64,000 bases of DNA from Butyrivibrio fibrisolvens 16/4 (GTDB lineage Bacteria > Bacillota > Clostridia > Lachnospirales > Lachnospiraceae): positions 1,931,906 through 1,995,905 of the forward strand of contig FP929036.1 in assembly GCA_000209815.1 (NCBI GenBank). The letters run 5' to 3'. How positions within the stretch are numbered: position 1 is the stretch's first letter; the number at the start of each line of letters is the position of its first letter. A program made the position numbers and the translations under genes. Below the pieces are notes generated by a model that was not told the DNA's origin, made no database searches, and saw only the letters and a program-made list of their open reading frames with translations. Positions 37,672 to 46,952 of this stretch are shown here, one piece after another.

Positions 37672-38874
37672 ATGACACCTATCGAACTGTACATACATAT
37701 ACCATTTTGCGTTAAAAAATGTTTATATTGCGATTTCCTCTCTGGGGTTTTCGATGAAAAAATGCAGCGGCGTTACACCGCTGCTTTGTGTACTGAGATA
37801 AAATATGTTGCAAAGACTCACCCTGGCTGTATCATTTCCACTATTTATGTAGGTGGAGGTACTCCATCCTGGCTCTCAGAGGATTTGATGGATTCCATTA
37901 TAACTACCGTCAAACAGAGCTTTAAAGTGGATCCTCTTGCAGAAATATCCGTTGAATGTAATCCAGGTACCCTTTCTGCAGAAAAGCTTAATGTTTATCG
38001 TTCCATCGGAATCAACAGACTAAGTATTGGGCTGCAGTCTGCCAATGATGACGAGCTAAAGGAGTTAGGACGAATTCACGATTACAATCGTTTCCTGCAC
38101 ACCTTTGATTTGGTCCGTAAGGCTGGATTTGATAATGTAAATGTGGATATTATGACAGGATTGCCACATCAGACTGTAGAAAAGCTAGAAAAAACTCTTA
38201 GCTCTGTTACTATGCTTCGTCCAGAGCATATATCTGCCTACTCTCTCATTATAGAAAAGGGCACTCCTTTTTATGATAAGTACAAATTCGATGCTGTTAA
38301 GCAACAAGCTGGTATGGAAACAGAGGATTTACCTACTGACGAAGAGGCATATCACCTTTACAAATTCACAATGGAATACCTGGAAAACAAAGGATACAAA
38401 AGGTACGAAATTTCCAACTACGCCAGAGGAGGCAAAATCTGTCGCCACAATGTAGGTTACTGGGATAGAGTTCCTTATCTTGGAGTAGGTCTTGGAGCAG
38501 CTTCACTTTTTGATAATGTCCGCACCAGTAATATGCGTGATATATATAAATATGTTGAGACCTCCGAGGCTATTGCCAATGGCAAGGCAGTTTCTTCAGA
38601 GCTTTCCTCTCCTTATTTTGACAGTGAAGAGGTCCTTTCTAAAAAGGATGCCATGGAAGAATTTATGTTTTTAGGTCTACGCAAAATAGATGGTGTGGCC
38701 CGTTCAGATTTCTTTAACATGTTCGGCATCGATATTGAAGCTATTTATGGTCCTATTATTACCGCTTTACGCAATCAGGGCTTTATGGAGGCCAAAGAAG
38801 GCCGTCTATTCCTGACAGATATTGGTATAGATGTTAGTAATCAGGTTTTATCAAAATTTTTATTAGATAAATAG
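37672..38874 (+). CDS. hemW: Radical SAM heme chaperone HemW (CPDH-like)
   Basis: HemW-type radical SAM proteins bind and transfer heme; they resemble oxygen-independent coproporphyrinogen oxidase HemN but are not that enzyme. The 400-aa product from ATG 37672 opens MTPIELYIHIPFCVKKCLYCDF, with the CxxxCxxC cluster motif at about 13–20 (fourth residue Phe-Cys-Asp, as in HemW). TIYVGGGTPSWLS, INRLSIGLQSANDDELKELGR and HISAYSLIIEKGTPF follow. The HemN C-terminal domain is present. It starts 1 nt after the reconstructed lepA stop; lepA–hemW–hrcA neighbours are common in Firmicutes. Confidence 0.95.
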   Translation: MTPIELYIHIPFCVKKCLYCDFLSGVFDEKMQRRYTAALCTEIKYVAKTHPGCIISTIYVGGGTPSWLSEDLMDSIITTVKQSFKVDPLAEISVECNPGTLSAEKLNVYRSIGINRLSIGLQSANDDELKELGRIHDYNRFLHTFDLVRKAGFDNVNVDIMTGLPHQTVEKLEKTLSSVTMLRPEHISAYSLIIEKGTPFYDKYKFDAVKQQAGMETEDLPTDEEAYHLYKFTMEYLENKGYKRYEISNYARGGKICRHNVGYWDRVPYLGVGLGAASLFDNVRTSNMRDIYKYVETSEAIANGKAVSSELSSPYFDSEEVLSKKDAMEEFMFLGLRKIDGVARSDFFNMFGIDIEAIYGPIITALRNQGFMEAKEGRLFLTDIGIDVSNQVLSKFLLDK

Positions 38875-38884
38875 CCAAATTCTA

Positions 38885-38913
38885 TTGACAAATGGTCATT
38901 TATTCACTATTAT
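38885..38913 (+). promoter_or_regulatory. SigA promoter of rpsT
   Basis: Perfect TTGACA (38885–38890), 17-nt spacer, TATTAT (38908–38913). The start would be near 38920, giving a leader of about 85 nt that contains a GTTGAACTGTCCGTGTCCGG...CAACG segment able to fold. S20 is often autoregulated through its leader. Confidence 0.75.
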
Positions 38914-39004
38914 ATTCGAGTATGCGTTGAACTGTCCGTGTCCGGCTACAACGTATTTTAATTAGAACATTTAATTTTTATACAAATTGGAGGTGTAGCA
39001 ATAC

Positions 39005-39268
39005 ATGGCAAATATTAAGTCTGCTAAGAAGCGCGTTTTAGTAACAGCTGTTAGAACAGAGCGCAATAAGGCAATCAGATCAGAGGTTAAGACATACGTT
39101 AAGCGTGTTGAGGCTGCTGTTGAAGCTAAGGACAAGGCACTTGCTGAGTCAGAGCTTAAGGCTGCTGTTAAGGTTATCGAGATGGCTGGTTCAAAGGGTG
39201 TTTATCATGATAACACTGTTAGCCGTAAGGTATCTCGTCTTGCTAAGCTTGTAAACACACTTGCTTAA
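39005..39268 (+). CDS. rpsT: 30S ribosomal protein S20
   Basis: Small primary-binding protein of the 30S subunit. The 87-aa, Lys/Ala-rich, all-helical product begins MANIKSAKKRVLVTAVRTER and ends SRKVSRLAKLVNTLA, matching S20 throughout. GGAGGTG lies 8–9 nt before the ATG. It is monocistronic between its own promoter and a strong terminator, although the dus gene follows after 77 nt. Confidence 0.97.
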   Translation: MANIKSAKKRVLVTAVRTERNKAIRSEVKTYVKRVEAAVEAKDKALAESELKAAVKVIEMAGSKGVYHDNTVSRKVSRLAKLVNTLA

Positions 39269-39290
39269 TTTTAGATAAGAATTTATATTT

Positions 39291-39327
39291 AGAGCATCGG
39301 AACCGTCATCCGATGCTCTAATTTTTT
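39291..39327 (+). terminator. Terminator after rpsT
   Basis: A 10-bp perfect stem AGAGCATCGG / CCGATGCTCT with a 9-nt loop, followed by AATTTTTT on the plus strand, 22 nt past the rpsT stop. Confidence 0.92.
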
Positions 39328-39345
39328 AATCACTTAGGAGTTACT

Positions 39346-40289
39346 ATGGATTCGAACAAAAAAATATACCTTGCCCCGCTGGAGGGAGTTACAGATAGTA
39401 TTTTCAGAAACACCTTCAAAAAATACTTTGGTGGAGTTGATAAATACTACACTCCTTTCATCTCTCCTAATTCCACTTTTAAATTTACTACAAGAGAGTT
39501 CAAGGATATCGACCCTGAAAAAAATGATATAAATACAACTGTCCCTCAGCTTCTCACAAACAAGGCTGAGCATTTTTTATGGGCCGCAGGCGAAATTGCT
39601 TCCCTTGGCTTTAAAGAAATTAATTTTAATCTAGGCTGTCCTTCTGGCACAGTCGTTGCAAAGAAAAAGGGGTCTGGTCTTCTATACTATCCAGAAGAGC
39701 TTGATAGTATGCTCTATGAAATATTCGCTGGATTAAAAAATGATATTCAGGTATCTATAAAGACCCGTCTAGGCAAACTGGAGTCTGATGAGTTTTACGA
39801 GATTTTGGAAATCTACAACAAATACCCTATCTCAGAGCTTACAATCCATCCAAGAGTACAAAAGGATTTTTATCGCGAGCCTATTCATCCAGATTTTTTT
39901 CAGTATGCATATTCAAACGCAAAAGCTCCACTGGTATTCAATGGAGATGTTAAAACAATATCTGATATTGATGATACCTTTAATAACTATCCATTAATAA
40001 ATGCTGTAATGATAGGCCGAGGATTAATCTCCAATCCTAAGCTTGCCTTAGAATTTAAAAAGGTCCAAAGAACGAATCCTTAGACCAAAATGTTTTCAAA
40101 AACTTTCACAATGAGCTTTTAGCTCAGTATATAGATGTTCTTTCCGGAGAAAAGCCTGTACTCCACCGAATGAAGGAGTTCTGGGTTTATTGGGAAAATA
40201 ATTACCCTAATGAAGAAAAGCTTATAAAGAAAATCAGAAAATCAAATAAGATATCTGAATACAAATCTTCGGTAGATGCCCTGCTCTAG
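39346..40289 (+). CDS. tRNA-dihydrouridine synthase (Dus family), frameshifted
   Basis: FMN-dependent reductase that makes dihydrouridine in tRNA. TIM-barrel signatures: YLAPLEGVTDSIFR (about 8–21), NFNLGCPSGTVVAKKKGSGLL with the catalytic Cys, VSIKTRLG, LTIHPRVQKDFYREPIH, VFNGDVKT and VMIGRGLISNP. The open frame ends at ...KKVQRTNP. One base added in A5 40057–40061 restores EFKKGPKNESLDQNVFKNFHNELL and continues to a stop at 40287–40289, for about 314 aa, standard for Dus. The subfamily (DusA/B/C) is not certain. The reconstructed stop overlaps the stop of the convergent PilZ gene. Confidence 0.9.
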
Positions 40290-41086
40290 TCGTCCAATGT
40301 ACGACCCAAGGCATCTGCTACTTCCTGTCTCCAATTTTCGGAAGTAGATATCTTTTGAACATCATCAAATACCTTCTTTCCTGTAAGGGCTTCCATTTGC
40401 TTCATAGCAATATATTTCTGTAGCTGGGCTTCGTGCTTTTCCGCTAAAACGCAGCCATAGATTGTATTGCCGTTTTCAGGCTCTTCCACCCTATGTACTT
40501 TTCCTATAAATTTACCAACAGTAAATGATTTATCCCCATCACGCTCAATCAGCTTCAATATAAACGGTCTGCTGGCATCTATATCAGTTTTAGTCAGATT
40601 GATAAAACTAAATCCGCAATAAGATATCTCTCTTACAAGAATTATAAATTTGCTATCCCCCTGCTCTAATTCCATTCTAGTGTCAACATTCACACGCACG
40701 CCACGTCTTCGATTGTATCTTACCCCTAAAGTAGATACCGCATTAATTAAATGAAATGTCTTATCTGGTGGTAATGTGGTCTTTCTGATAAGTATATTTT
40801 CAAATTTGAATACACCATCGGGATTTACAACAACTACTTTCAAAGCGGAATTTTGTCCCTCAAATGATACCACAACCTCTTCTCCATTAATCTCCTGTGT
40901 AATTAATTCTATTGGTAGATAATGGTTGCCATAATTTACATTAAGAAACTCTATCTGCTCTAGGGTGAGTTCTGCATAGGTAGCCTGTATCTCGACCTTC
41001 TTAGGCCCCATCATAGCAGTAATAGAAATGCTATCTGCAGGCTGCACCTCTGATATATGAAGTTGCTGTTTCTTTGGTTCACTCAT
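40286..41086 (-). CDS. PilZ-domain protein, paralogue 1 (c-di-GMP effector candidate)
   Basis: A 266-aa cytosolic protein with an N-terminal domain of about 110 aa and a C-terminal PilZ domain. The c-di-GMP binding motifs are recognisable: the RxxxR region in YNRRRGVRVNVD (about 124–135) and ExSxxG in VREISYCGFSF. The usual Asp/Asn of the second motif is Glu here, which may lower affinity. It ends KYIAMKQMEALTGKKVFDDVQK, nearly the same as its neighbour. It overlaps the upstream paralogue by 8 nt. Architecture and context (GGDEF gene next door, motility genes nearby) suggest a YcgR-like motility brake, as inference. Confidence 0.82.
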   Translation of the reverse strand: MSEPKKQQLHISEVQPADSISITAMMGPKKVEIQATYAELTLEQIEFLNVNYGNHYLPIELITQEINGEEVVVSFEGQNSALKVVVVNPDGVFKFENILIRKTTLPPDKTFHLINAVSTLGVRYNRRRGVRVNVDTRMELEQGDSKFIILVREISYCGFSFINLTKTDIDASRPFILKLIERDGDKSFTVGKFIGKVHRVEEPENGNTIYGCVLAEKHEAQLQKYIAMKQMEALTGKKVFDDVQKISTSENWRQEVADALGRTLDD

Positions 41087-41882
41087 TCTTTTTCTCCGCC
41101 AGAGATTCTACTATAATGCCCTTCCAATTATCTCCAGTAACATTCCTTTGAATAGTTGGTGACATTTTCTTTCCGCTAATTTGTTCCAATTGCTTCATGG
41201 CAATATATCTTTGTAAAAAGGTAGAATGCTGGGATGACAAAACACATCCATTAAAAATACCACCTGCAGGGAGCTCCCTCTGGTTAATAACTTTTCCATA
41301 AAATTTACCTACCAGATTCTCACCATCCTTTGAATCCTCAACTAAGAACAATTCAAACGGTTCTCCCACCTTAATATTGGATGTCTCAGTATATTCAATA
41401 AAACCAACACCACAGTATGAAAGGTCTCTTACAACAACCTTGTGTATCTCTCCATCCTGTTGGATATCCATGCTTTTATCCAGGGCAATTCGTACTCCTC
41501 GCCTGCGATTAAATTTTTCTCCCTCTACCCTATCTGATTTAATAAGGTTTACCATTTTCCCTGATGCAAGAACTACCTTGTATATTTTGACTTTCTCCCA
41601 AAGAAACACACCCTCTGTATTAATAGCCATAAGATCTAATTTAGACAAATGCCCATTAAAGGAAACCTTAAAAAGCTTTCTCTTCCATTCCTGCACAACA
41701 TCTTCGATAGGAATTATATTTTCCCCATACTTAGCTCTTATTTCTACCAGCTCATTATCTGTAATATGGGCGTACTCCACCGGCAGTTCCAGCTTCTTGT
41801 CCTCCAAAGAAGCTATAACCGAAAGTGTTGTTTCTTTATTTATTTCTTGAATTGTTAGTTTAGGAATACGTTTTTCACTCAT
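41079..41882 (-). CDS. PilZ-domain protein, paralogue 2 (c-di-GMP effector candidate)
   Basis: A 267-aa paralogue of the preceding protein with the same two-domain layout. Both PilZ motifs are canonical: FNRRRGVRIALD (RxxxR) and VVRDLSYCGVGF (DxSxxG), so this copy is the better c-di-GMP binder candidate. The C-terminal QRYIAMKQLEQISGKKMSPTIQ is shared. I start it at ATG 41880–41882 (MSEKRIPKL), matching the MSE start of the paralogue; an in-frame TTG 11 codons upstream lies before the –10 box. No ribosome site precedes the ATG and a TGnTATAAT box ends only 6 nt before it, so the mRNA may be leaderless. Confidence 0.83.
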   Translation of the reverse strand: MSEKRIPKLTIQEINKETTLSVIASLEDKKLELPVEYAHITDNELVEIRAKYGENIIPIEDVVQEWKRKLFKVSFNGHLSKLDLMAINTEGVFLWEKVKIYKVVLASGKMVNLIKSDRVEGEKFNRRRGVRIALDKSMDIQQDGEIHKVVVRDLSYCGVGFIEYTETSNIKVGEPFELFLVEDSKDGENLVGKFYGKVINQRELPAGGIFNGCVLSSQHSTFLQRYIAMKQLEQISGKKMSPTIQRNVTGDNWKGIIVESLAEKKNE

Positions 41883-41888
41883 ATCGTT

Positions 41889-41915
41889 ATTATAACAGAG
41901 ATTTTTTAAATTCAA
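41889..41915 (-). promoter_or_regulatory. Extended –10 promoter of the PilZ gene pair (leaderless candidate)
   Basis: Minus strand TGTTATAAT (TGn plus perfect TATAAT at 41889–41894), with a weak TTGAAT 15 nt upstream (41910–41915). The ATG follows after 6 nt, so transcription should begin at or next to the start codon. Confidence 0.6.
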
Positions 41916-42001
41916 TTCGTAATAACAATTTTTTCACCATCATATCATATTTTTTCAGTAGAATACAATCAACAGTGTGGGTAAAAAGCCGGAGGAATTT
42001 T

Positions 42002-43785
42002 TTGAAACAATTTAATTACAAAATAACCACAACCACAAATGTTTCAAGCATCCTTAATGAGGTGCAGCAGAAGCTAGCTGATACCTCTTATTTATCTGTG
42101 CTTTTTCACATCTATTCATCTGGTTATAGCGATGATAATATTCTAAAACTCCAACAAGAAATCTATGAAGTATTTCCAAATGCATATATTTGTGGAACCA
42201 GCTGTAACGGTGCTATATATAACGGACAGCTGGTTGAGAAAGGTATTGTTTTAGCTATATCAGCCTTTGAAGATACTAAGATTGAAACTCACCTTATAAA
42301 GTGTGAGAAAAACGGAGAAGCTATTGTAGGAAACCGTGTAAAGCAGATAATAAATGACTCTCCAAATATAAGGGCTGCTGAAATCATTATTACTCTCAAA
42401 TCAATCAACAGTCACACCATTCTAAACATAGTAGAAACCTGTAATGAATCTGTTCCAATATTCGGTGGAGGAAGTGCAAATTTTGATATTACAGGCACTG
42501 ATACAAAAGTAATAGTTAATAATTCTATTTGCCACGAAGGCGTAGCCTTAGTAATCTACTCAGGCAACGATTTAATTGTAGATATCCATCACGCAATAGG
42601 TTGGAAACCACTTGGCAAAGAATTTTTGGCTACAAAAATCGAAGGAAAACGTTTATACGAATTAAATGATATTCCAGCAGGTGATGTATATAGGAATTAC
42701 CTGGATATCCAAGCCGATGATGACTTCTTCTCTAACATTTTGGAATTTCCTATAATGTCCCATCAGCATGGAATTGAAGTTTTGCGTATGCCTTTCTCTT
42801 GTTCAAATGAAGATAAATCCATTCTTTTGGCCGCTGATATAGATAAAGGCACCCCTGTTCACCTCTCTTATGGAGATCCTCAGGTAATACAAGAAGATGT
42901 CACTACACTGAAAAATATAGTAAAAGATTTTTCTCCAGAAGCCATCTTCTTAACCAGTTGTGGTGTAAGGCGTTTATACTGGAAATATTTAATCAATGAT
43001 GAAACATCCCCATTTGCAGAAATTGCTCCAGTTGCTGGTTTCTATTCCAGCGGCGAAATAATGCGAATGGATAATTACCTCATTGAGCATCACGTTACAC
43101 TGATTGCAATTAGTATGCGGGAAGGCAAGTGCGTTGCTTCAAAGCCTGCCGAGAACACATTAAAGGCTGAGCCAAAAACCGACAACGAAATAATCCATAG
43201 TCAGATGTCTCTTGTAAAGCGACTGGCCAACTTTATTAATGTAACATCTGCAGAGCTACAAGCTGCTAATGAGCAATTACAGGCTGCAAATAACCAGCTG
43301 CAGGAAATTGCTGATACAGATGCTCTAACTGGTTTATACAACAGACGAATGCTTGATAGGCTGGTTCATGATGCTATAAAACGTGCAACCAAATACAAAA
43401 TTGAAATGACTTTGGGAATCGTAGACATAGATGATTTCAAAAAATAAATGATACCTATGGACATGATATTGGTGATAAGGTATTAAAGGAAATATCTAAC
43501 TCTATGGCTTTTGAAGTAGACAAGCTGCCAAGTGCTATCTTTGGTCGTTGGGGTGGCGAAGAATTCTTATTTTTAGCTCCTACACTAAATGCAAAGCAGA
43601 TTTTCGATAATATTGAGACAGCCAGAAAAAGAGTTTCCGCTCTAAATATACCACCTGTTGGTGTAGTGACATTAAGCCTTGGAGTGACAAGCTTCTGTCC
43701 TGGAGATGATTATGAATCATTTTTCAAACGTGCTGACGATGCTTTATACGAAGCAAAAGCTACAGGAAAAATAAAAGCTTACTAA
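42002..43785 (+). CDS. FIST sensor–GGDEF diguanylate cyclase (frameshifted)
   Basis: A single-chain c-di-GMP synthase candidate of about 594 aa. The N-terminal FIST domain (about 1–370) is a predicted small-ligand sensor: FPNAYICGTSCNGAIYNGQLVEKGIVLAI, VPIFGGGSANFDITG, EAIFLTSCGVRR, APVAGFYSSGEI. A coiled coil follows (SAELQAANEQLQAANNQLQEIADTDALTGLYNRR), then GGDEF with active-site GGEEF (in GRWGGEEFLFLAP). The frame breaks after VDIDDFKK; one base added in A6 43439–43444 gives DFKKINDTYGHDIGDKVL, the exact GGDEF consensus. I start at TTG 42002, 6 nt after GGAGG. It is divergent from the two PilZ genes. No membrane helix. Confidence 0.88.
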
Positions 43786-43796
43786 TTCTATAATAT

Positions 43797-43836
43797 AAAA
43801 AGCTGAGCCAGCATAGCAAATGGCTCAGCTTTTTTA
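43797..43836. terminator. Bidirectional terminator between FIST–GGDEF and holA
   Basis: AAAAAGCTGAGCCA / TGGCTCAGCTTTTT, a 14-bp perfect stem with a 10-nt loop and T-runs on both strands. It serves the two convergent genes; its right arm touches the holA stop codon. Confidence 0.93.
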
Positions 43837-44813
43837 TTTGGCTGCATATTTCATCATTATCATTTCTACCGCAAGATTCTCATCTAATAAACCTGTTTTA
43901 ACCTGCTGCTCAAATGTAGCCGCATCAACAAGAAGATTCTTTATCTCCTTTGAACCAAGGTTTCTAATGAGGGCTTCATTTTTTCTAACAATGTAATCCT
44001 GCATACCTATTTTTTTAGCAATGGAAGCGCTGCTCTCTCCCTGCTCTTTAAGCTCCCTGATAACCGCTAGCTGTCTAAACTGCCTAACAATCATATAAAG
44101 AATACGCATAGGTGGTTCCTTTGCAGAAAGCATATCCTGATATAAATCCATGGTCTTAGGTAAATCCTTTAATGCAATAGAATTTATCATATCAAATATC
44201 TTTGTTTCTATTTGAGGAATGCAGATAGCATTTACATCCTCAATAGTTATCTGTGATCTATCCCCAACATAAGTAACAAGCTTATCAAGCTCTCGCTTCA
44301 TATTGTCCATACTACTGTCGGTCATATCTCTAAATTGAATCCAGGCATCCTTTTTCATTTGTTTGCCGGAATCCTTTAGCATTGCCCCTACCCACTGGGT
44401 AAGAACTGTTTCGTTAGGCATATTAATCTCGATATCACGGCCTGCTGCTTTTGCTGCCTTATATAGCTTTCCTCTTTTATCAGCGGAAGGCTCTACAAAG
44501 ATAAAGATAGTAAAATCAGGAATAGTTGATAAATACTCTCCTAATTCTTCTGGCATCTTTTTACCAAAACCACTATTTTCTATAAGAATAACTCGATGCT
44601 CAGCAAAAAAAGGCATAGTCTCCGCCTGATCAATCACCTGATTTACATTGATGCCTGTATCAGTATATTTGGAGAAATTCATATTATCCCCTTCACTCAC
44701 CAGAGCAGCTATCAGCTTGTTTCTATACTGAAGTTTTAGATATTCTTCCTCGCCGTAGATCAAATATAAATTTTGAAATTGTCCGTTTTTATGTCTTCAT
44801 CTATTCGTCTCAT
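43834..44813 (-). CDS. holA: DNA polymerase III subunit delta (HolA), frameshifted near the start
   Basis: Clamp-loader subunit that opens the beta sliding clamp. Visible family segments: LIYGEEEYLKLQYRNKL, VNQVIDQAETMPFFAEHRVILIENSGF, IFVEPSADKRGKLYKAAK, DMTDSSMDNMKRELDKLVTYVGDR and MRILYMIVRQFRQL. The downstream open frame starts only at MIYGEEEY. One base added in T4 44771–44774 extends it to ATG 44811–44813, MRRIDEDIKTDNFKNLYLIYGEEE, as in other HolA proteins (about 326 aa). It lies after a cytidylate-kinase-like gene and converges on FIST–GGDEF. Confidence 0.93.
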
Positions 44814-44838
44814 AGAAATTTAGTTTGACCTCTTTGTA

Positions 44839-45429
44839 TTAATTATTTTTTGCCGATTCGCAGATAAGATTAACGCAATTATCAATTCCAAGGGTAGAGC
44901 TTTTTACGCACAAATCGTAATAAGCAGCATTACCAAATTCCGTATCAGTGTAATACTTGCAATACTTCTTTCTGGTTTTATCAACAGCATGTATACGCTC
45001 TATAATCTTTTCTTCTGATACACCTGGCATCTTTTCCTTCATTCTATTTATTCTAAAATGCTCAGATGCAGAAATAAAAACATGAAGTGTTCTGTCAAAC
45101 TCTTTTAAAATAATATTTGCATTACGTCCAACAATAACGCAATTTCCCTTTTCAGCAACCTTCTTTATAGCCTCAGACTGAGCCTTAAAAAGCTTTTCAT
45201 CAAGTGGCTTATTGTAGAAATCAAAAAGACTCTGACCAAAGCCGAATTGTTTTGGAACCCTCTCATCGTAAAAACGAACTTCATCAGGGGTAAGACTACC
45301 ACTTTCAATAGCAGCTCTCACAATCATATCCTTATCACAATAGTAGTAGCCTAATTCCTCAGCAACCCTCATTCCAATTGTGCTTCCACCAGCACCAAAC
45401 TGGCGGCTAATTGTAATTATATTTTTCAT
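44839..45429 (-). CDS. Cytidylate kinase-like family protein
   Basis: A 196-aa P-loop protein of the cytidylate kinase-like family, common in Clostridia and of uncertain substrate. MKNIITISRQFGAGGSTIGMRVAEELGYYYCDKDMI carries a modified P-loop (QFGAGGSTIG) and the CDK-like acidic residues. CVIVGRNANIIL, a lid region (HFRINRMKEKM) and AAYYDLCVKSSTLGIDNCVNLI follow. It lies between the ABC transporter ATPase gene and holA, 17 nt after the former, so probably co-transcribed without an obvious functional link. Confidence 0.85.
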   Translation of the reverse strand: MKNIITISRQFGAGGSTIGMRVAEELGYYYCDKDMIVRAAIESGSLTPDEVRFYDERVPKQFGFGQSLFDFYNKPLDEKLFKAQSEAIKKVAEKGNCVIVGRNANIILKEFDRTLHVFISASEHFRINRMKEKMPGVSEEKIIERIHAVDKTRKKYCKYYTDTEFGNAAYYDLCVKSSTLGIDNCVNLICESAKNN

Positions 45430-45446
45430 ACCTTCAAAAATCCCTT

Positions 45447-46190
45447 TTATAATACTTTATTCAAGAAATCGATTGTTCTTGCTTCCTTTGGTGCCCCAAG
45501 AACCTCCTGTGGAGTACCTTCCTCGATAATGTATCCACCATCCATAAAGATAACTCTATCTGCTACTTCTCTGGCAAATCCCATCTCGTGAGTAACGATA
45601 ACCATAGTCATTCCCTCAGCGGCCAAGTCCTTCATTACCTGAAGAACCTCTCCAACCATCTCAGGGTCAAGTGCAGATGTAGGCTCATCAAAAAGCATAA
45701 TATCTGGCTGCATACAAAGAGCACGGGCTATTGCAACGCGCTGCTTTTGTCCACCGGAAAGCTGATTAGGATAGCTGGATTCCTTTTCAGCCAATCCTAC
45801 TCTTGCAAGCATTTTCTTTGCTCGCTCCTCTGCTTCTGCCTTAGAACACTTCTTTAATTGAACTGGTGCCAAAGTAAGATTATCAAGAATATTGAGGTTG
45901 TTAAATAAATTGAAATGCTGAAATACCATTCCAATATTTTCTCTCACCTTATTGATATTTACCTTTTTATCAACGATGTCCTCATTGTTAACAATGATGC
46001 TACCAGCAGTTGGCTTTTCAAGCTTGTTAAGACATCTTAAAAATGTAGACTTGCCTGAGCCAGAAGGCCCTATGATGCAAAGTACCTCCCCCTTATGGAC
46101 ATCAGTACTAATATCTTTCAGTACCTGCAAATCCCCATAAGTCTTCTTTAAATTTTTAACACTGATTTTCACTTCATTCTTATCTACCAA
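45447..46190 (-). CDS. Polar amino acid ABC transporter, ATP-binding protein
   Basis: GlnQ/ArtP-type ATPase of 247 aa that powers an amino-acid importer. Walker A is [14 protein letters not shown] (about 39–52), the Q-loop [15 protein letters not shown], the signature [14 protein letters not shown], Walker [16 protein letters not shown], and the H-loop [21 protein letters not shown]. It overlaps the permease gene by 11 nt and follows it in the usual order SBP–permease–ATPase. Exact substrate (glutamine, arginine, cystine and so on) cannot be told from sequence. Confidence 0.94.
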   Translation of the reverse strand: MVDKNEVKISVKNLKKTYGDLQVLKDISTDVHKGEVLCIIGPSGSGKSTFLRCLNKLEKPTAGSIIVNNEDIVDKKVNINKVRENIGMVFQHFNLFNNLNILDNLTLAPVQLKKCSKAEAEERAKKMLARVGLAEKESSYPNQLSGGQKQRVAIARALCMQPDIMLFDEPTSALDPEMVGEVLQVMKDLAAEGMTMVIVTHEMGFAREVADRVIFMDGGYIIEEGTPQEVLGAPKEARTIDFLNKVL

Positions 46191-46851
46191 CGCTTAGCCT
46201 CCTCTCAACAACCTTTGCACTACGTGAAAGGATTGTAATGACAATCAAATACATAATTCCAACGATTGCCCAAGTCTGAAAAGACATAAACGTATTAGCC
46301 TGCACATTTTTTGCAGTATTAACTAATTCTGGGAATCCAATTACAGAAAGAATCGATGTATCTTTGAGTGTAATTATAAATTGATTAATAAATGTAGGTA
46401 TCATAGTTCTAATAGCCTGTGGCAACACTACCTTTCTCATAGCCTGGCTATAGGTAAGGCCTAAAGAACGAGCTGCTTCCATCTGCCCAATATCTACCGA
46501 CTGGATACCTGCTCTGATAATCTCTGCCATATACGCACCACAATTAAGCGCAAGACAGGCAGTACCAGCCTGAAGAGCTGTAAGATTAATTGCAAATCCA
46601 CCTATAATTGTGTTGAACAAATATGGAATACCAAAATAGATAAAAAATGCCAGTACTATCATTGGTACCCCTCGAATAACATCTACAAAAATCTGAGAAA
46701 TAATATTGCATGCTCTATTTTTCAGAACACCCATTATTCCAAAAATCATACCGATGATACAGGCAAAGAATAATCCTAAAAGTGCCAACAGCAGCGTGCG
46801 TCCCATAGCTATCAAAAGCATAGGTCCGTAAACTGTAATAATATTAACCAT
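46180..46851 (-). CDS. Polar amino acid ABC transporter, permease
   Basis: HisM/GlnP-type permease of 223 aa with about five hydrophobic segments ([48 protein letters not shown]; and others). It carries the EAA-loop signature [46 protein letters not shown]. The C-terminus is [26 protein letters not shown]. It lies 101 nt after the substrate-binding gene, with an intervening hairpin, and overlaps the ATPase gene. Confidence 0.94.
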   Translation of the reverse strand: MVNIITVYGPMLLIAMGRTLLLALLGLFFACIIGMIFGIMGVLKNRACNIISQIFVDVIRGVPMIVLAFFIYFGIPYLFNTIIGGFAINLTALQAGTACLALNCGAYMAEIIRAGIQSVDIGQMEAARSLGLTYSQAMRKVVLPQAIRTMIPTFINQFIITLKDTSILSVIGFPELVNTAKNVQANTFMSFQTWAIVGIMYLIVITILSRSAKVVERRLSVGR

Positions 46852-46880
46852 AAAAACTAACCTTTCTTAAAACACACAAA

Positions 46881-46921
46881 GGGCAAAAAGCAGACCAAGC
46901 AATGCCTGGCTACTCCTGCCC
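46881..46921 (-). other. Intercistronic inverted repeat between substrate-binding protein and permease genes
   Basis: Outer pair GGGCA/TGCCC with inner CCAGGC/GCTTGG; imperfect between them. No T-run follows directly. Such hairpins often keep the abundant binding-protein mRNA stable and lower downstream expression; that role is inferred. Confidence 0.45.
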
Positions 46922-46952
46922 AGATAATCAAAGATGATAAATATATAATTGC

